A DNA stretch of 64,000 nucleotides, taken from Eustoma russellianum. Its lineage: Eukaryota > Streptophyta > Magnoliopsida > Gentianales > Gentianaceae. The position numbers were made by a program, and so were the translations under genes. Shown here piece by piece: positions 1 to 11,089 of this stretch. Where the stretch lies: positions 35,600,912 through 35,664,911 of the forward strand of contig AP025040.1 in assembly GCA_036186865.1 (NCBI GenBank), written 5' to 3'. Under the pieces are notes generated by a model. The model was not told the DNA's origin, made no database searches, and saw only the letters and a program-made list of their open reading frames with translations. Positions within the stretch are counted from its first letter, which is position 1; each line of letters starts with the position of its first letter.

Positions 1-408
1 TTTTCAAAACTGTTTCAGCCCATTTAAATACATATAGTAAGGGGTTTGTCATTAAATGTTCAGACCATTTGGAGTCACGGATTATTTGGAATAAAATTTT
101 CAAATCAGACTACTGTTTTTGACAGATTTGCTCAATCTGACCACAAATGATTTTTCAAGGGGTTAGAGGTTGAGTTTTGATCTGAAATTTTTAGGAGATA
201 CTCAGAACATCTGAGATTAGAATCTCTCCAAATTTCAGAATTTTTGAAGGTTTGTAACCTAGTTTTTCAAAAGTTTCAAACAAGATCTGAAAACAGAAAC
301 TGTTTTCAGAAGTTGGGTTTTTGAGTTAAAATATTTTTTAAAAAAAAAAACAAATTTTCCGCATCTACTATTCAACCCCTCTTCTAGTGCTGGCTTACAG
401 ATCCTACG
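1..408 (+). mobile_element. Right end of a SIRE-like Copia LTR (partial)
   Basis: This stretch is the reverse complement of the sequence starting at 46902, matching over about 400 bases with scattered differences and small indels. The outer terminus is near 408, where the strand reads CCTACG instead of the CCTACA expected from the other copy. No primer binding site follows, so it is the outer end of a 3' LTR or a solo LTR whose body lies left of the window. Assignment to the SIRE/Maximus lineage rests on the polypurine-tract style of the 46902 copy and is an inference. Confidence 0.6.
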
Positions 409-2608
409 GACATATCAATGATGACGTTTTACTAAAATGTAGATTTTCATCTTTCATATTCAAATACGTACAACATATCTTTTCAATGTATTCAGTCATC
501 GAAGTATGTGGTGGCTGAAAGCGACGCTACCAATGATCTATATTTAGTTTAATTATGTCACAACAACTATACACCATTATCGTGGTGTTCCACGCACAAC
601 AATCATTCTGATCACAGTGTTGCTCGCATCTGTGTGTGGTGTTTCATTGACTTAATAGTTCACATAATTACGGTGTTTACCTAATGCATCTCCCTTGTCT
701 TATGTCTCTCTTTAGCAGTCCTTGATATTCTCAATACAAGTAGCAAATCTTTGTATTTAGGAACAAATTAATTTCATCGCTTGGGCCCAGAGCAATTTTG
801 CCCCAATAGTATGTGATAAGGTCAAAACCCAACATCCAGTATTCCGGGGAAATCTCTAACAGGTTCTTTTTTTCAGGATTCAGGCCATATACTGATTTTC
901 CAGGTTTCAAACAAACATTTAACTACTACAAGCTACTATTTCCTACATAAAATTGTTATTTAATTCAATCTACTATTCTAGTCAAATTGGTCTGCAATTG
1001 GGATGGTGAATCTAGGTACACCCATATGTATCTGGATGCGATTTATCTTAATTTAAAATTTCTTATCTGTGAAAGTAATTCTTTTTTATTGTAACCTTCC
1101 GCACAACCTTTTGCTAGTGGGAAAGCTGCAAGTGGACACGTTCAATCATATAGGAAGTTTTGAAATTTTGATGAACTTCTGTACCATCCATACCCATTTT
1201 GCCCACTTTTCTTCCGTCTCCTGTCTCCCTGTCTTGTTGTCTTTGCTCAACATTTTAAAAAAAAAAATAGAAAAGAAAATTCATAGGAAAAAAAAAACAT
1301 ATTGTCTATAGCATTGGAGAAATTTTTTTCGATGACTGATTAAATTCTGTTTTAAATGTAACGAAGCCAAAGAGGGGAAGATGGTCAAAGGTGAAATGAA
1401 GTGTAGTACAGAAGGAGTTGGCTGCTTTTTGGCTTCTTTCCAAAGTGAAATTGGTAGCTTTTGAGAATGGGTTGAGCATATATGGAAAAGATGCTGCTGT
1501 GATTAGATCTCTATCGCTGCAGTGGCATCACTGATTCTGATGAAGCCTCCAAAGTTTGTGTGTGTAAGATATTTGATGAATGGAGTTTGTTTGTGTGTGC
1601 GCTATAGATGCTTGAGAGGGACTAGTCTGGGATTAACCATTAAAACTGTGGCACTGAAAACCATGGCCTTCTCCTTTTACATTTATGTGGGTGCAGTGCA
1701 GAGCTGCAGTGCAAAAGTCGCCATTATCTCATACCTTTATTTTCCTCTTTCCTCACTTTCATCTATGCGCGCTTCTTATATCACACATACAACATACTTA
1801 CACATTACTATATTTTAGTGAAAGACTCCTTTATTTCATTCTCTAGTAGTTATCTGTTTAAAAATAAAATATATATAATAAGGATGAAATGTTAGCAGAT
1901 ACAATTATTTTTTGAATAAAACACGCTTTCATCCTTATTTGTATCTTCAAATTGCTCAAAACTTATCTACTAAGATAAAAAATATTCACTTTTTTCACCT
2001 GAACAAAATTAGACTACAAATTACATAGAACAGGCATGTATCATCAGCTGCTCTTTTTTTTTAATAATATGTAGATTTCAATTGCTTCTATGTCATTCCA
2101 TTCATATCCAAGTGCAGGTAAAGTAACATCTTCTGAATGTATGAGAGCAAGATTTATTTATTTGTACTCATCATATGCAGGTAGGGTCATCTTATGCCAC
2201 CTTATAGCACTCATATTTATTGCTGTACTGTGATTTAATGCCTGACAATTTGCTGTGGTCACCTCAAATTGCTGACCATATCATCTTACAAAGATCCCCA
2301 AATAGTCCAAGCGGAAAATCTAACACGACCAAACTTTAAGAAAAGACCCGATAACTCACTCATTTTTCCTTTCTTTTTTTCTTTAATAAATATTTCCTTT
2401 ATCCTTCGGAGTGCTTTGCAAGTTATTTGGTTTTGTGGGTTGACTATCAAAAATTTGTGTTACGTATGTGTTTTCAGAATATGATGAAACATTCTCTGAA
2501 AATATATTAATTGCAGCCAAATATTTTCTCCTCATGGCTACTTCAAATTCTTTTAAGAAACAGCATAGCAGTTTCAACCACCGTGACCACCTTACTATTG
2601 CGGGAAAG
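409..2608. other. AT-rich intergenic stretch, no gene seen
   Basis: I find no reading frame with a recognisable domain on either strand, no RNA gene and no clear transposon ends. The short open frames here are low-complexity or AT-rich and do not resemble proteins. There are A-rich tracts near 1255-1300 and 2050. Parts could be promoter or untranslated sequence of a gene outside the window, but nothing decides this. Confidence 0.5.
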
Positions 2609-2613
2609 TAAAG

Positions 2614-3620
2614 TGATGATGTCGGATTAATCACCAATGTAAAAGTCGAAATATTGAGGGGTTAAGGCCGTTAATCATCCGTCAACAGTCCTACAAGGAA
2701 GCCTGAGAAATGAAAGAAAGCGTTAGGGGTCCCTGGGCGCTGCCCCGGGAAAACCCTCCGACGCTTAAGTCAGTAGTGGGTATTTTAGCGTATGGCTTAT
2801 AATGAAAAGAAGGTTGTGTGGAACCTGTTTGAGGTCGGCCAGAGTGTATTTGCCGAGCTGAGGTGAGATCAGTGGGTGTCTTATTCCAGATTTGGTGAGG
2901 CTTGGTCCGATTTGGAGAAAAACTTGGGCTTCTTTCTGTTGAGGAAGCCCTTTTATACTTAGCGAAGCTGGGTGCTGCGTGTCCCAGCTGGATGAAGTGG
3001 GGACATTTGGCTGGCTTGCATGGTAGCCGTGTAACAATTTAAGATTGCTGTGCTGGCTATTTCCTTCCGTATGATCGACATCTGGGGAGAGATAAGATTG
3101 CATGTAAGCCACGTAGCATACAGGATTATGACTGTTGTAGTCGGGCCGAGGTCAATATTCAGTCCTGCAACCAAGATGGGCTCTTAACTGGGAACACTGG
3201 ATTCCTTAAGCCGAGCTTGATGTTTAACCGAGATCTTTGGTGGTTGAGATGCCAGTTTGTTATGGCCGAGGTGCCATTTGGTCGGGCAGAGACAGAGGCC
3301 TCGTACCGAGATGTCTAAACCAATGCTCTATGGTCGAGCTACTCTTCTGCCGAGATTGGACTCTTTGGCCGAGTTAAAACCCTTTGGCCGAGGTAAGTCC
3401 CTTAGGCTGGGGTGAGGCTGCTAGGCCGAGGTGAACTCAATCCTCAAAGGGCGCTGACCGTGTGACCAAGGTGGCGAAGGGACTTTATGGCCGAGATAGA
3501 TTATTTGTTCATCTGTGGCTTGGTCTATCATCAAGCCGACCTGCGACACTTAGTCATTTTTATGTCTTTGCTAAACGTTGGCCGTCATTGACTAACGGGG
3601 GGGTATTTTTTGACTCATCA
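2614..3620 (-). mobile_element. Solo LTR of a Tat-like Ty3/gypsy element
   Basis: The 1007-bp unit begins TGATGATGTCGG and ends TTTTTTGACTCATCA, giving TGATGA/TCATCA inverted ends. It is flanked by a perfect 5-bp duplication, taaag, at 2609-2613 and 3621-3625. It holds no coding sequence. The inside is rich in repeated GGCCGAG/GCCGAGGT words and shares the phrase around CCCTCCGACGCTTAAGTC (about 2754-2773) with the LTRs of the Tat element at 3830-8109, so both probably belong to related families. Minus orientation is inferred from that similarity. A lone LTR with an intact duplication is the usual product of LTR-LTR recombination. Confidence 0.82.
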
Positions 3621-3625
3621 TAAAG

Positions 3626-3824
3626 TAAAGTTTAGTGTTTATGGATTGGAAAAAACTTTTTTTCTTTAATAACAGTTGCTGCTATTTTTTCGTTCACATG
3701 ACAGGCGATGGTTAACTAATTTTAACTTGTTAAAAAAGTAATGATTGAACCTCATGCACATAAAAAGAAAAAAGAAAAAGAATAAAACCTCATGCACATG
3801 AGGGAAATTATTTTATTTCTCTTG
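3626..3824. other. Short spacer between solo LTR and Tat element
   Basis: Unique-looking AT-rich sequence. It contains a local imperfect direct repeat of CCTCATGCACAT (near 3750 and 3788) with an A/G-rich run between. No gene is seen. Confidence 0.5.
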
Positions 3825-3829
3825 GTAAT

Positions 3830-4671
3830 TGATGAAGCTGGATCTTCACCAAGGATCAGAGATGATCCGAAATAAACGTCGTTAGCTCTTCCTGACTTGT
3901 GTATCCAAAATACTTCCTTGATGACCTGCACAGGGAAGTAAAGATCAGAGGTTCCGAGGTTATGACCCTGGGTTCAACCCTCCGACACTCAAGTCAGTTT
4001 GGATCATTCTCACTGAGATATTTTTATGTTTGAAGAGTTTGAGGTGATCTCACAGTTTTCGTATGGAGATTTGCTCTGTATTAGCTCTCGAAGAAGAAGG
4101 TTCCGAATCCCTGCCCTCTCTCCCCATTCTCGCCTTTATCCACTGCGTTGTTCCATGTGTCTGACCGTTGATGTGATTGAAACATGTGTTAAGGGGGCTA
4201 TTTTGTTGTAGGTGTGCAGTATGATTGGATGGGTACTTTTGGAAGTTGTCAAATCTGGGATGCGTGTAGAGTCGGCGATAGCCAATCTTTATACTGTAGC
4301 TCTGCCAAGTGTCCCCATGGGGCCCAGATATTTCCCTTAAACTCCTGCTCTGATCTGGATAAATTGCTTAAGGACATATTTTTACTCATGCCGAGGCCGA
4401 GGTTGAAGCTCGGGGCTGAGGCAGAGCTGAAGTGTAGTTGGTGGTGAAAATTGCGTGCTTGATATTGAGGTATCTACTTACTAAGGCCGAAGTGAATACC
4501 TTGGTCAAATAAGGTCTTGTATGAATCAGAGATGAAATCACTAGCTTGGGCAGAGATGCAGCCCTTTGGTCCACCAAAAGAATTTGCCGAGCTGAAATGT
4601 AGCTGAGCTGAAGTGTTCCAACGTTGGCTGTTTGTTAACCATTGGGTAGTTTTGTCTTATCCCATAGTTGG
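3830..4671 (-). repeat. 3' LTR of the Tat element (inner end missing)
   Basis: Matches 7282-8109 at high identity. The outer end starts TGATGAAGCTGG. The inner end stops at CCCATAGTTGG, where integrase codons (reading ...VVIPTMG on the minus strand) begin at once. About 15 terminal bases seen at the outer end of the other LTR (ending GGCTCATCA) are absent here. Confidence 0.8.
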
Positions 4672-7281
4672 AATGACAACCTCAGTGCCATAAACTAAGG
4701 AAAAATGTATCTCCTTAGTGGAGGTGAAAGGAGTAGTACGGTATGCCCATTATACGCTTGGGAGTTCATCCACTCAGCTTGCCCCAGTTTTGTGTAGACG
4801 CTTCCTCAGGCCATCCTTGATTGTCCTATTCACTAATTCAACTTGCTCATTTGCTTGCCGTTGTGCTACTGAAGTGAATCGTTGTTCAATTTTGAGCTCA
4901 GCACACCAACTTTTGATGGGGTCGTCAGCAAATTGTTTTCCATAGTCTGAAATGAGAACTTATGGAAGGCCGAAGCGACAAATGACATTCTTCTACAAGA
5001 ACTTCTTTATCTGACTCCCAGTTATGGTAGCCAAGGGCTCTGCTTCCACCCATTTGATGAAGTAATCAATGGAAACTACCAAGAATCTGACTTAACTTGG
5101 AGCTCGGGGCGGAGGTCCAACAAGATCAATTCCCGATTGCACAAAGGCCCAAGGACTTGCAATGTCAGTGAACTCTTGACTGGGCATGTGTGAAATAGGA
5201 GCTTGGACTTGGCATGATTGACATTTTTTGACCAATTCTTCTGCGTCCTAGCGCAGAGTGGGCCAATAGTAGCCTGCTAGGTAGCATTTGCATGCTAAAG
5301 ATCGAGCACCAGAATGGCTTCCACAGATTCCCTGGTGCATCTCCAGATAGATGTAATCTCCTTCCTCTTCGGTTACACATCTTAATCAGGGCTGTGAAAA
5401 AGACTTTTTACACAGGTGTTCGTTGAAGAGAGCTTACCTTGCCGCTTTTAGTCACAGACACCGAGCTGCTCGTTTGTCCTCGGGCTGAGTTCTATGCTGT
5501 AAGAGGTTGATTATCTCATCCATCCAAGTATTTCGATAATCAGCTTGCAGCACTTCATTGGCATCAAAAGCACGGTGGTTCACTAGCTCCACCACGATCT
5601 TTTTTCCCAAAGTGGTTGAAGTAGAGGAAGCAAGTCGAGATAGCGCATCAGCCATTTTATTGGTCGACCTGTGGATATGCTCTATGCTGAAGCGTTCAAA
5701 CATCTGGCCGAGCTGCTGTAATTTAGCCAGATATCTTTTCATGTTTTCTTTCTTGGCTTCATAATCCCCCTTGATCTGAGAAACAACTAGCTGCGGATCA
5801 TTTCGGAAAATGATTTGCTCTGCCCCCAACTTCCTCACGAGGCACAGTCCTGCTATTAAGGCCTCATACTCTGCCTCATTGTTTGTTGCCTCAAAGTCAA
5901 AACGCAAGGCATATTCAAACTCTTCCTTGTTGGGGTTGATTATTAGGAGACCTGCTCCACATCCATTCTTAGAAGAGGATCCATCAACATATAGAGTCCA
6001 ATCATCTGAGGGATGAACCTCTTCTTCTAAGGATATTCCCTCAGCCAAAAAGTCTGCTAAGGCCTGGGCTTTGATTGAAGTTCTTGATTTGTACTGAATA
6101 TCGTATTCAGCAATCTCCACCGCCCATTTTGCATCTCGTCCAGAAGTGTCTGGCCTTGTTAAAATTTGTTTTAGGGGCTGGTCTGTCACCACTATGATGG
6201 GATGAGCTTGCAGGTATAGCCTGAACTTCCTTGCAGCCACTATGAGTGACAATACCACCTTCTCAGCATTGGGATATCTTACTTCAGGTCCATGTAGAAT
6301 TTTGCTCGCGAACTAGATTGGCTTCTGTACATTATCCTGCTCCCTGAGCAGGACTGCACTCACTGCTTCTTTGCATGTGGACAGATACATATAGAGCACT
6401 TCTCCGGGTAGAGGTGAGGTTAACATCGGCACCTCAGCCAAATGGGACTTCAGCTCATCAAAAGCTTTTTGACACTGGCCATCCCATTGGAAAGCAGTCT
6501 TCTTTTTCAAGATCTGAAAGAAAAGAAGGGATCTTTCGGCAGACTTGGAGAGAAACATGCTCAACGCTGCAATTCTGCCTGTCAACCTCTACACTCCTTT
6601 AATATTCTTGGGGGGATGCATGGTCTGTAAGGCTTCAATCTTGGCAGGGTTAGCTTGTACCCCAGAAACTTTCCAGTGCGTACCCCAAACGTGCACTTTT
6701 TCAGATTCAGTCTTATGTGTGAATCCCTCAGAACAACAAAAACGTCTCTTAAGTTTTGAATATACTGATCAAGAGACCTGCTCTTGATGAGCATATCATT
6801 TATATATACCACCATTATCTGGCCAATTTGTTCACTAAACAAAGAATTGACCAAACGCCAGTAGGTAGCCTCAGCATTTTTAGTCCAAATGGCATGGTAA
6901 CATAACAATAAGTACCTGACTCTATTATGAATGAAGTTTTTTCTTGATCTTCCTTTGCCATGACGATTTGGTGATAGCCTTTAAAAGCATCCAAGAAATC
7001 AAAGATCTCATGCCCCAGTGTTGAATCCACTAACCTATCAACCTTAGATAGTGGGTAACAATCTTTTGGACATGCCTTGTTGAGGTCAATGTAATCTATG
7101 CACATCCTCCATGATCCGTCTGGTTTGGGGACCACCACTGGGTTAGCCAACCGGATTGGGTACAGAACTTCCACAATAAACTTTGCAGCAAGGAATTTCC
7201 TGACTTCTTCTGCAATTACTTTGATCCTCTCTGGAGCAAAATTTCGCTCTTTTGCTTTATTGGCTTCATCTGGGGGTCAAT
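4672..7281 (-). pseudogene. pol: Tat-type pol remnant: RT - RNase H - archaeal RNase H - integrase
   Basis: Read on the minus strand. RT starts in mid-domain near 7280; the fragment at 6815-7174 contains MCIDYIDLNKACPKDCYPLS, and 6582-6908 contains the polymerase box as YINDM (usually Y-V/I-DDM, so the first Asp is replaced by Asn). RNase H fragments lie at about 5990-6585. Next, 5500-6000 encodes the second, archaeal-type RNase H (TLYVDGSSSKNGCGAG... NNEAEYEAL... NKMADALSRLAS) found in Tat elements. Integrase follows at 4672-5400: a zinc-binding CQSCQ segment near 5200, VSIDYFIKWVEAEP near 5050 and SLVYGTEVVIP near 4690, with several frameshifts and stops. The RT start and integrase end are fused directly to LTR sequence. 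It cannot encode an active polyprotein. Confidence 0.85.
5452..6258 (-). pseudogene. Open segment spanning Ty3 RNase H end and archaeal-type RNase H
   Basis: This is the longest open piece of the Tat pol remnant (268 codons). The first about 75 residues are the end of the Ty3 RNase H and its tether, including the lineage-typical AQALADFLAEG. Residues about 85-210 form the second RNase H, with the acidic positions LYVDGSSS (D), NNEAEYEAL (E) and ADALSRL (D) visible. Further upstream and downstream the frame is lost. It has no own promoter or start and survives as a fragment. Confidence 0.8.
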
Positions 7282-8109
7282 AGAGATGATCCGAAATAAT
7301 TGTCGTTAGCTCTTCCTGACTTGTGCATCCAAAATACTTCCTTGATGACCTGTACAGGGAAACAAAGATCAAAGGTCCCGGGATTATGACTCCGGGTTGA
7401 ACCCTCCGACGCTCAAAACAGTTTGGGCCATTCTTACTGAGATATTTTTATATTTGCATAGTTTGAGGTGATCTCACAGTTTTCGTATGGAGATTTGCTT
7501 TGTATTAGCTCTCGAAGAAGAAGGTTCCGAATCCCTGCCCTCTCCCCCCATCTTGTCTTTATCCACTGCGTTGTTCCATGTGTCTGACCGTTGATGTGAT
7601 TGGAACATGTGTCAGAGGGGCTATTTTGTTGTAGGTGTACAGTATGATTGGATGGGTACTTTTGCAAGTTGTCAAATCTGGGATGCGTGTAGAATCGGCG
7701 ATAGCCAATCTTTATACTGTAGCTCTGCCAAGTGTCCCCATGGGGCCCAGATATTTCCCTTAAACTCATGCTCTGATCTGGATAAATTGCTTAAGGACAG
7801 ATTTTTACTCATGCCGAGCCCGAGGTTGAAGCTCAGGGCTGAGGCAGAGCTGAAGTGTAGTTGGTGGTGAAAATTGCGTGCTTGATATTGAGGTATCTGC
7901 TTACTGAGGCCGAAGTGAATACCTTGGTCAAATAAGGTCTTGGATGAATCAGATGTGAAATCACTAGCTTGGGCAGAGATGCAGCCCTTTGGTCCACCAA
8001 AAGAATATGCCGAGCTGAAATGTAGCTGATCTGAAGTGCTCCAACGTTGACTGTTTGTTAACCATTGGGTAGTTTTGTCTTATCCCATAGTTGGGTTTTA
8101 GGCTCATCA
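7282..8109 (-). repeat. 5' LTR of the Tat element (inner end missing)
   Basis: Direct repeat of 3830-4671. The outer terminus is GGCTCATCA at 8109, followed by gtaac. At the inner side homology starts at AGAGATGATCC (7282), immediately next to RT codons. The first about 28 bases of the partner LTR (3830-3857) are therefore missing, together with primer binding site, gag and protease. Confidence 0.8.
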
Positions 8110-8114
8110 GTAAC

Positions 8115-9990
8115 TAATATTGAATTGTCTTTCCGAAGGAGAGAGAATGTAGTGTATGTTAGGAAAAGTATGTTAAGATACTTTTAGATGTGCTCCAAAC
8201 TTATATAAAAACATGTGTAATGTTTTTTGGGAGTTAGATTGATGGTTTGAAAACCTTTAACTTCAAGAACATCACTTGGATCGATCCAAGTGTAAGATGG
8301 ACCGAACCAAGTGAAAGCTGGAATAAAGTTAAAGTGTTCTGGAGGACATCGATCATTCCATGAGACAGTGATCGATCGATGTGTACATCGATCGATCGAT
8401 GTAGGACAGTGTAATGATGGAACCTTTCTGTCAAACATAGATCGATCACATCGATCGATCGATGTGACATCAATCGATACATGGATCGATCTATGTAAGG
8501 CAGAATGGATTAAGAAATGATTCTGTCCGACTTCAATCGATCACATCGATCGATCGAAGTGACATCGATCGATTGATGTGATCGATCGATGTGCCAACAG
8601 ACAGAACCTTTCATGCTGAGTTGCATCTTTTGGTCCAAGAATCATCTCCCTTCAAAAGTGAACGTTATACGACGAACTTAGAAGGTCTGAAAACTGCTGA
8701 GACTGATTTTAAACATTGCTTTCTTATATCCTAAAGCCTATGTATACAAGGCTTGTACATTCTACAAATATAGAAAACAATCTCTTGAAAACTCAAAGTG
8801 CAGAAAAGTTTCAGCAGTATTTCTCCTTCCTCTCCTCTACTTTCATACTCTTCTACTTGCAAGTTCATTCCCTTTCTCGTAGAACAAACGAACAAGAGAA
8901 GCCGTTAAATCCTGAGAAGCATTTGCTTGTAGTTCACCTTGCTCAACCGGTGGAGGCGGAATTGCTTTTAAGAATAGTGATCTTAATCACGTCTCGGCAA
9001 TTGTTTTGTGTTATTTGTATGTCATTAACCTCAGTTTTCTCTAACAGTGTAGCATAATCTTTTACAGAAATTAGTGTAGTGCAGAAAACTTACTGAACAA
9101 GGAACTGGTCGGATCAAAATTTTCGCTTAGCATGTAATTAGAACTCAATGCATGCAGTCGCTACCCAAAGAATTGCGGAGTAACAGCAAAAGACGAAAAG
9201 TAAAATTAAAATAAATAAATAAAGAGATACTTTTTTTTTCATGGAATAAAAGAAAACTTCAGTTGTGAAGAATAAAATCTAAGAAATAAACTCATGTTTA
9301 AACTTTTCTTTTTAAGCCACAGGAAACTAATATCTATTGACAAGGTTTTCCAAGTAGTTAACTCATTGGGTATTCAAAATCGTTGAGTATGAAATGACAT
9401 ATTAGAACAAAGAAAAAAGGAAAGGAGACATGTTCCACCATTTCGTAAAACCAGTTTACCATTTCCATTTCTGCTAATGAATTTTGATGCTGTAAAGACA
9501 ATGATTTGGAAGTCTCAACATACACATATTTCACTATTCAAAAGATAAACACTTACAAAAACGCATATATTAATTGCATGTCAACGCTGCATGTTGTTGG
9601 CGAATCTACTATCAAATACCAAATCAGGCAATTAGCAAGCAGTTGAAAATGCAGAAGATATTTATGGAACAAAGATTAAAACAAAATGTACTTGCATAGA
9701 AAAGATGTTTGTATTTCAAAGACGAGAAATTATTCATGAATAGGTGGTGTATAATTACAAACCTTGAAAGTTAACACGATTTCATAGTGTTAGAAACAAC
9801 AAATAAAAGCATAAAATTTTGGATACAAGAACCTTATATCTCACATCTAATCATCATTACACTTCCACATTCTTATGTAGCTATCATCAAAATGAGATTT
9901 CATAATAATTTGTGTTTTCGTTTACTTGATTTTGCCAACTTATTACACGAAAACTTTGATCTGCAATCCCAACTTTAGTGTCCATTCCAC
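8115..9990. other. Intergenic region with probable LTR-like remnant
   Basis: No gene is recognised. The segment from about 8140 to 9110 has the look of a Copia-type LTR (many short GATC palindromes, then CT-rich and AACTGGTCGG-type sequence). I cannot find matching ends or a target duplication, so I do not call an element. From 9110 to 9990 the sequence is AT-rich and holds the 3' flank of the IDD gene, which ends at 9996. Confidence 0.4.
8273..8600. repeat. Cluster of CGATCGAT palindromes
   Basis: It starts with a perfect 20-bp palindrome CACTTGGATC/GATCCAAGTG (8273-8292). It continues with at least eight copies of CATCGATCGATCGATG-type palindromes or close variants through 8600, spaced 10-50 bp. 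The same palindrome recurs in the Gypsy-1 LTRs (20983-21215 and 28335-28573), although the surrounding sequence differs. Function is unknown. Confidence 0.85.
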
Positions 9991-9995
9991 TGGCC

Positions 9996-11010
9996 TTAAA
10001 GTAAGGCTGATCGGTCGATTTTCTCTGAGTCACCGGCTCGGGTGAGGACAGAGGAAACATAGCTCAAAGCCAAAAGATTCTCTTCTCGTGTTGCTGCATT
10101 TGCTAACTTTGCAGCCTGGAATTTCTCCTTGCAAGAAAGGCAAGTAATTTGCCAAAGGGTGGCATTGATTTGCTTTGTCGCTTGCTCTTTCAAAGCGTGA
10201 GCCCTCTCCAATTCCACTTGTGCTTGTTGCCTCATTCGCTTCGCATTCGCGAATTCTTGCTCAGCTATGTCTATTTGCCTCTTAGCTTGTCTCCTAGCCT
10301 CTTCTGCATATGCTTTTTCCGCGATATAATTCGCTAATTCTTGACCGGATTCATCACGTATTATTGATGGTGAAGCAACCACTGTAGGTTTCTCAGTGTT
10401 GCGGCTTTCTCTAGGAGAACATCCACTAAACGTTCTCTTAAAATTGTGGTTCTTATGAACTTCATTTTTGTCATTGAAATTTGATGATCCAATGGAGAGC
10501 TGCAGCTGAGTGGAGTAGTCTTGATCATATCTCTTAGGTGTTTTTGATGTATTTACAGGATTTGATGCAGGCAAAAGCTGAAGCTCTAAATTATGCGGTT
10601 CAGTGTTGTTGTGGGGGCTCTTGCTGATGTCACTTGAAGGGCTAACCAAATTTCCTGAATCCGTTGGCTTTGATATCAGAAGTGGCCATGGTGCATCACT
10701 TCCATTTGTGTTGTCACTAGAGGGATCACTTGGGCTTGAAGCTGCACGAGAATGGCTAACATGTGCCGGTAACGATTGCTGCTCGGATCTGATACGCCCC
10801 ATGTTACAAGCATCTTGATGCTCAATGAAACTCTCCACCCTATAAGAATAAAAGTGTCATAAATTTGCACACCTCTAACTCCTACAGATATGTTTATATA
10901 ATACATTAAGAATAGGTCTAGCCAAAGAGGAGAAGCAAGAAAGTGTGTTCTTGTTCCATTTGATCCAAAACCAAATCCCGCATTTGGTATGTCAATTTTA
11001 TGTCTTTGTT

Positions 11011-11089
<79 letters not shown>

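Larger units (their letters stand above)
3830..8109 (-). mobile_element. Tat-type Ty3/gypsy retrotransposon, internally deleted
   Basis: Two long direct repeats (3830-4671 and 7282-8109; aligned core 814 and 813 bp) flank minus-strand pol remnants. The outer ends read TGATGAAG on the left and GGCTCATCA on the right. They are flanked by gtaat (3825-3829) and gtaac (8110-8114), a 4-of-5 target duplication. The pol segment carries RT, RNase H, a second archaeal-type RNase H and integrase, an order typical of Tat elements such as Ogre and Retand. Gag, protease, primer site and polypurine tract are missing. Both LTRs lack their inner 15-30 bases, because the deletions run from LTR directly into RT on one side and integrase on the other. 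Confidence 0.85.

Noticed and set aside
1370..1700. Possible conserved non-coding or small-RNA locus
   Set aside because: No foldback or reading frame stands out by eye and there is no second copy in the window to compare.
5558..6016. Two plus-strand frames of 68 codons
   Set aside because: Shadows of the minus-strand archaeal-type RNase H of the Tat element.
8140..9110. Complete solo LTR of a Copia element
   Set aside because: No matching termini or target duplication could be found, so boundaries would be invented.
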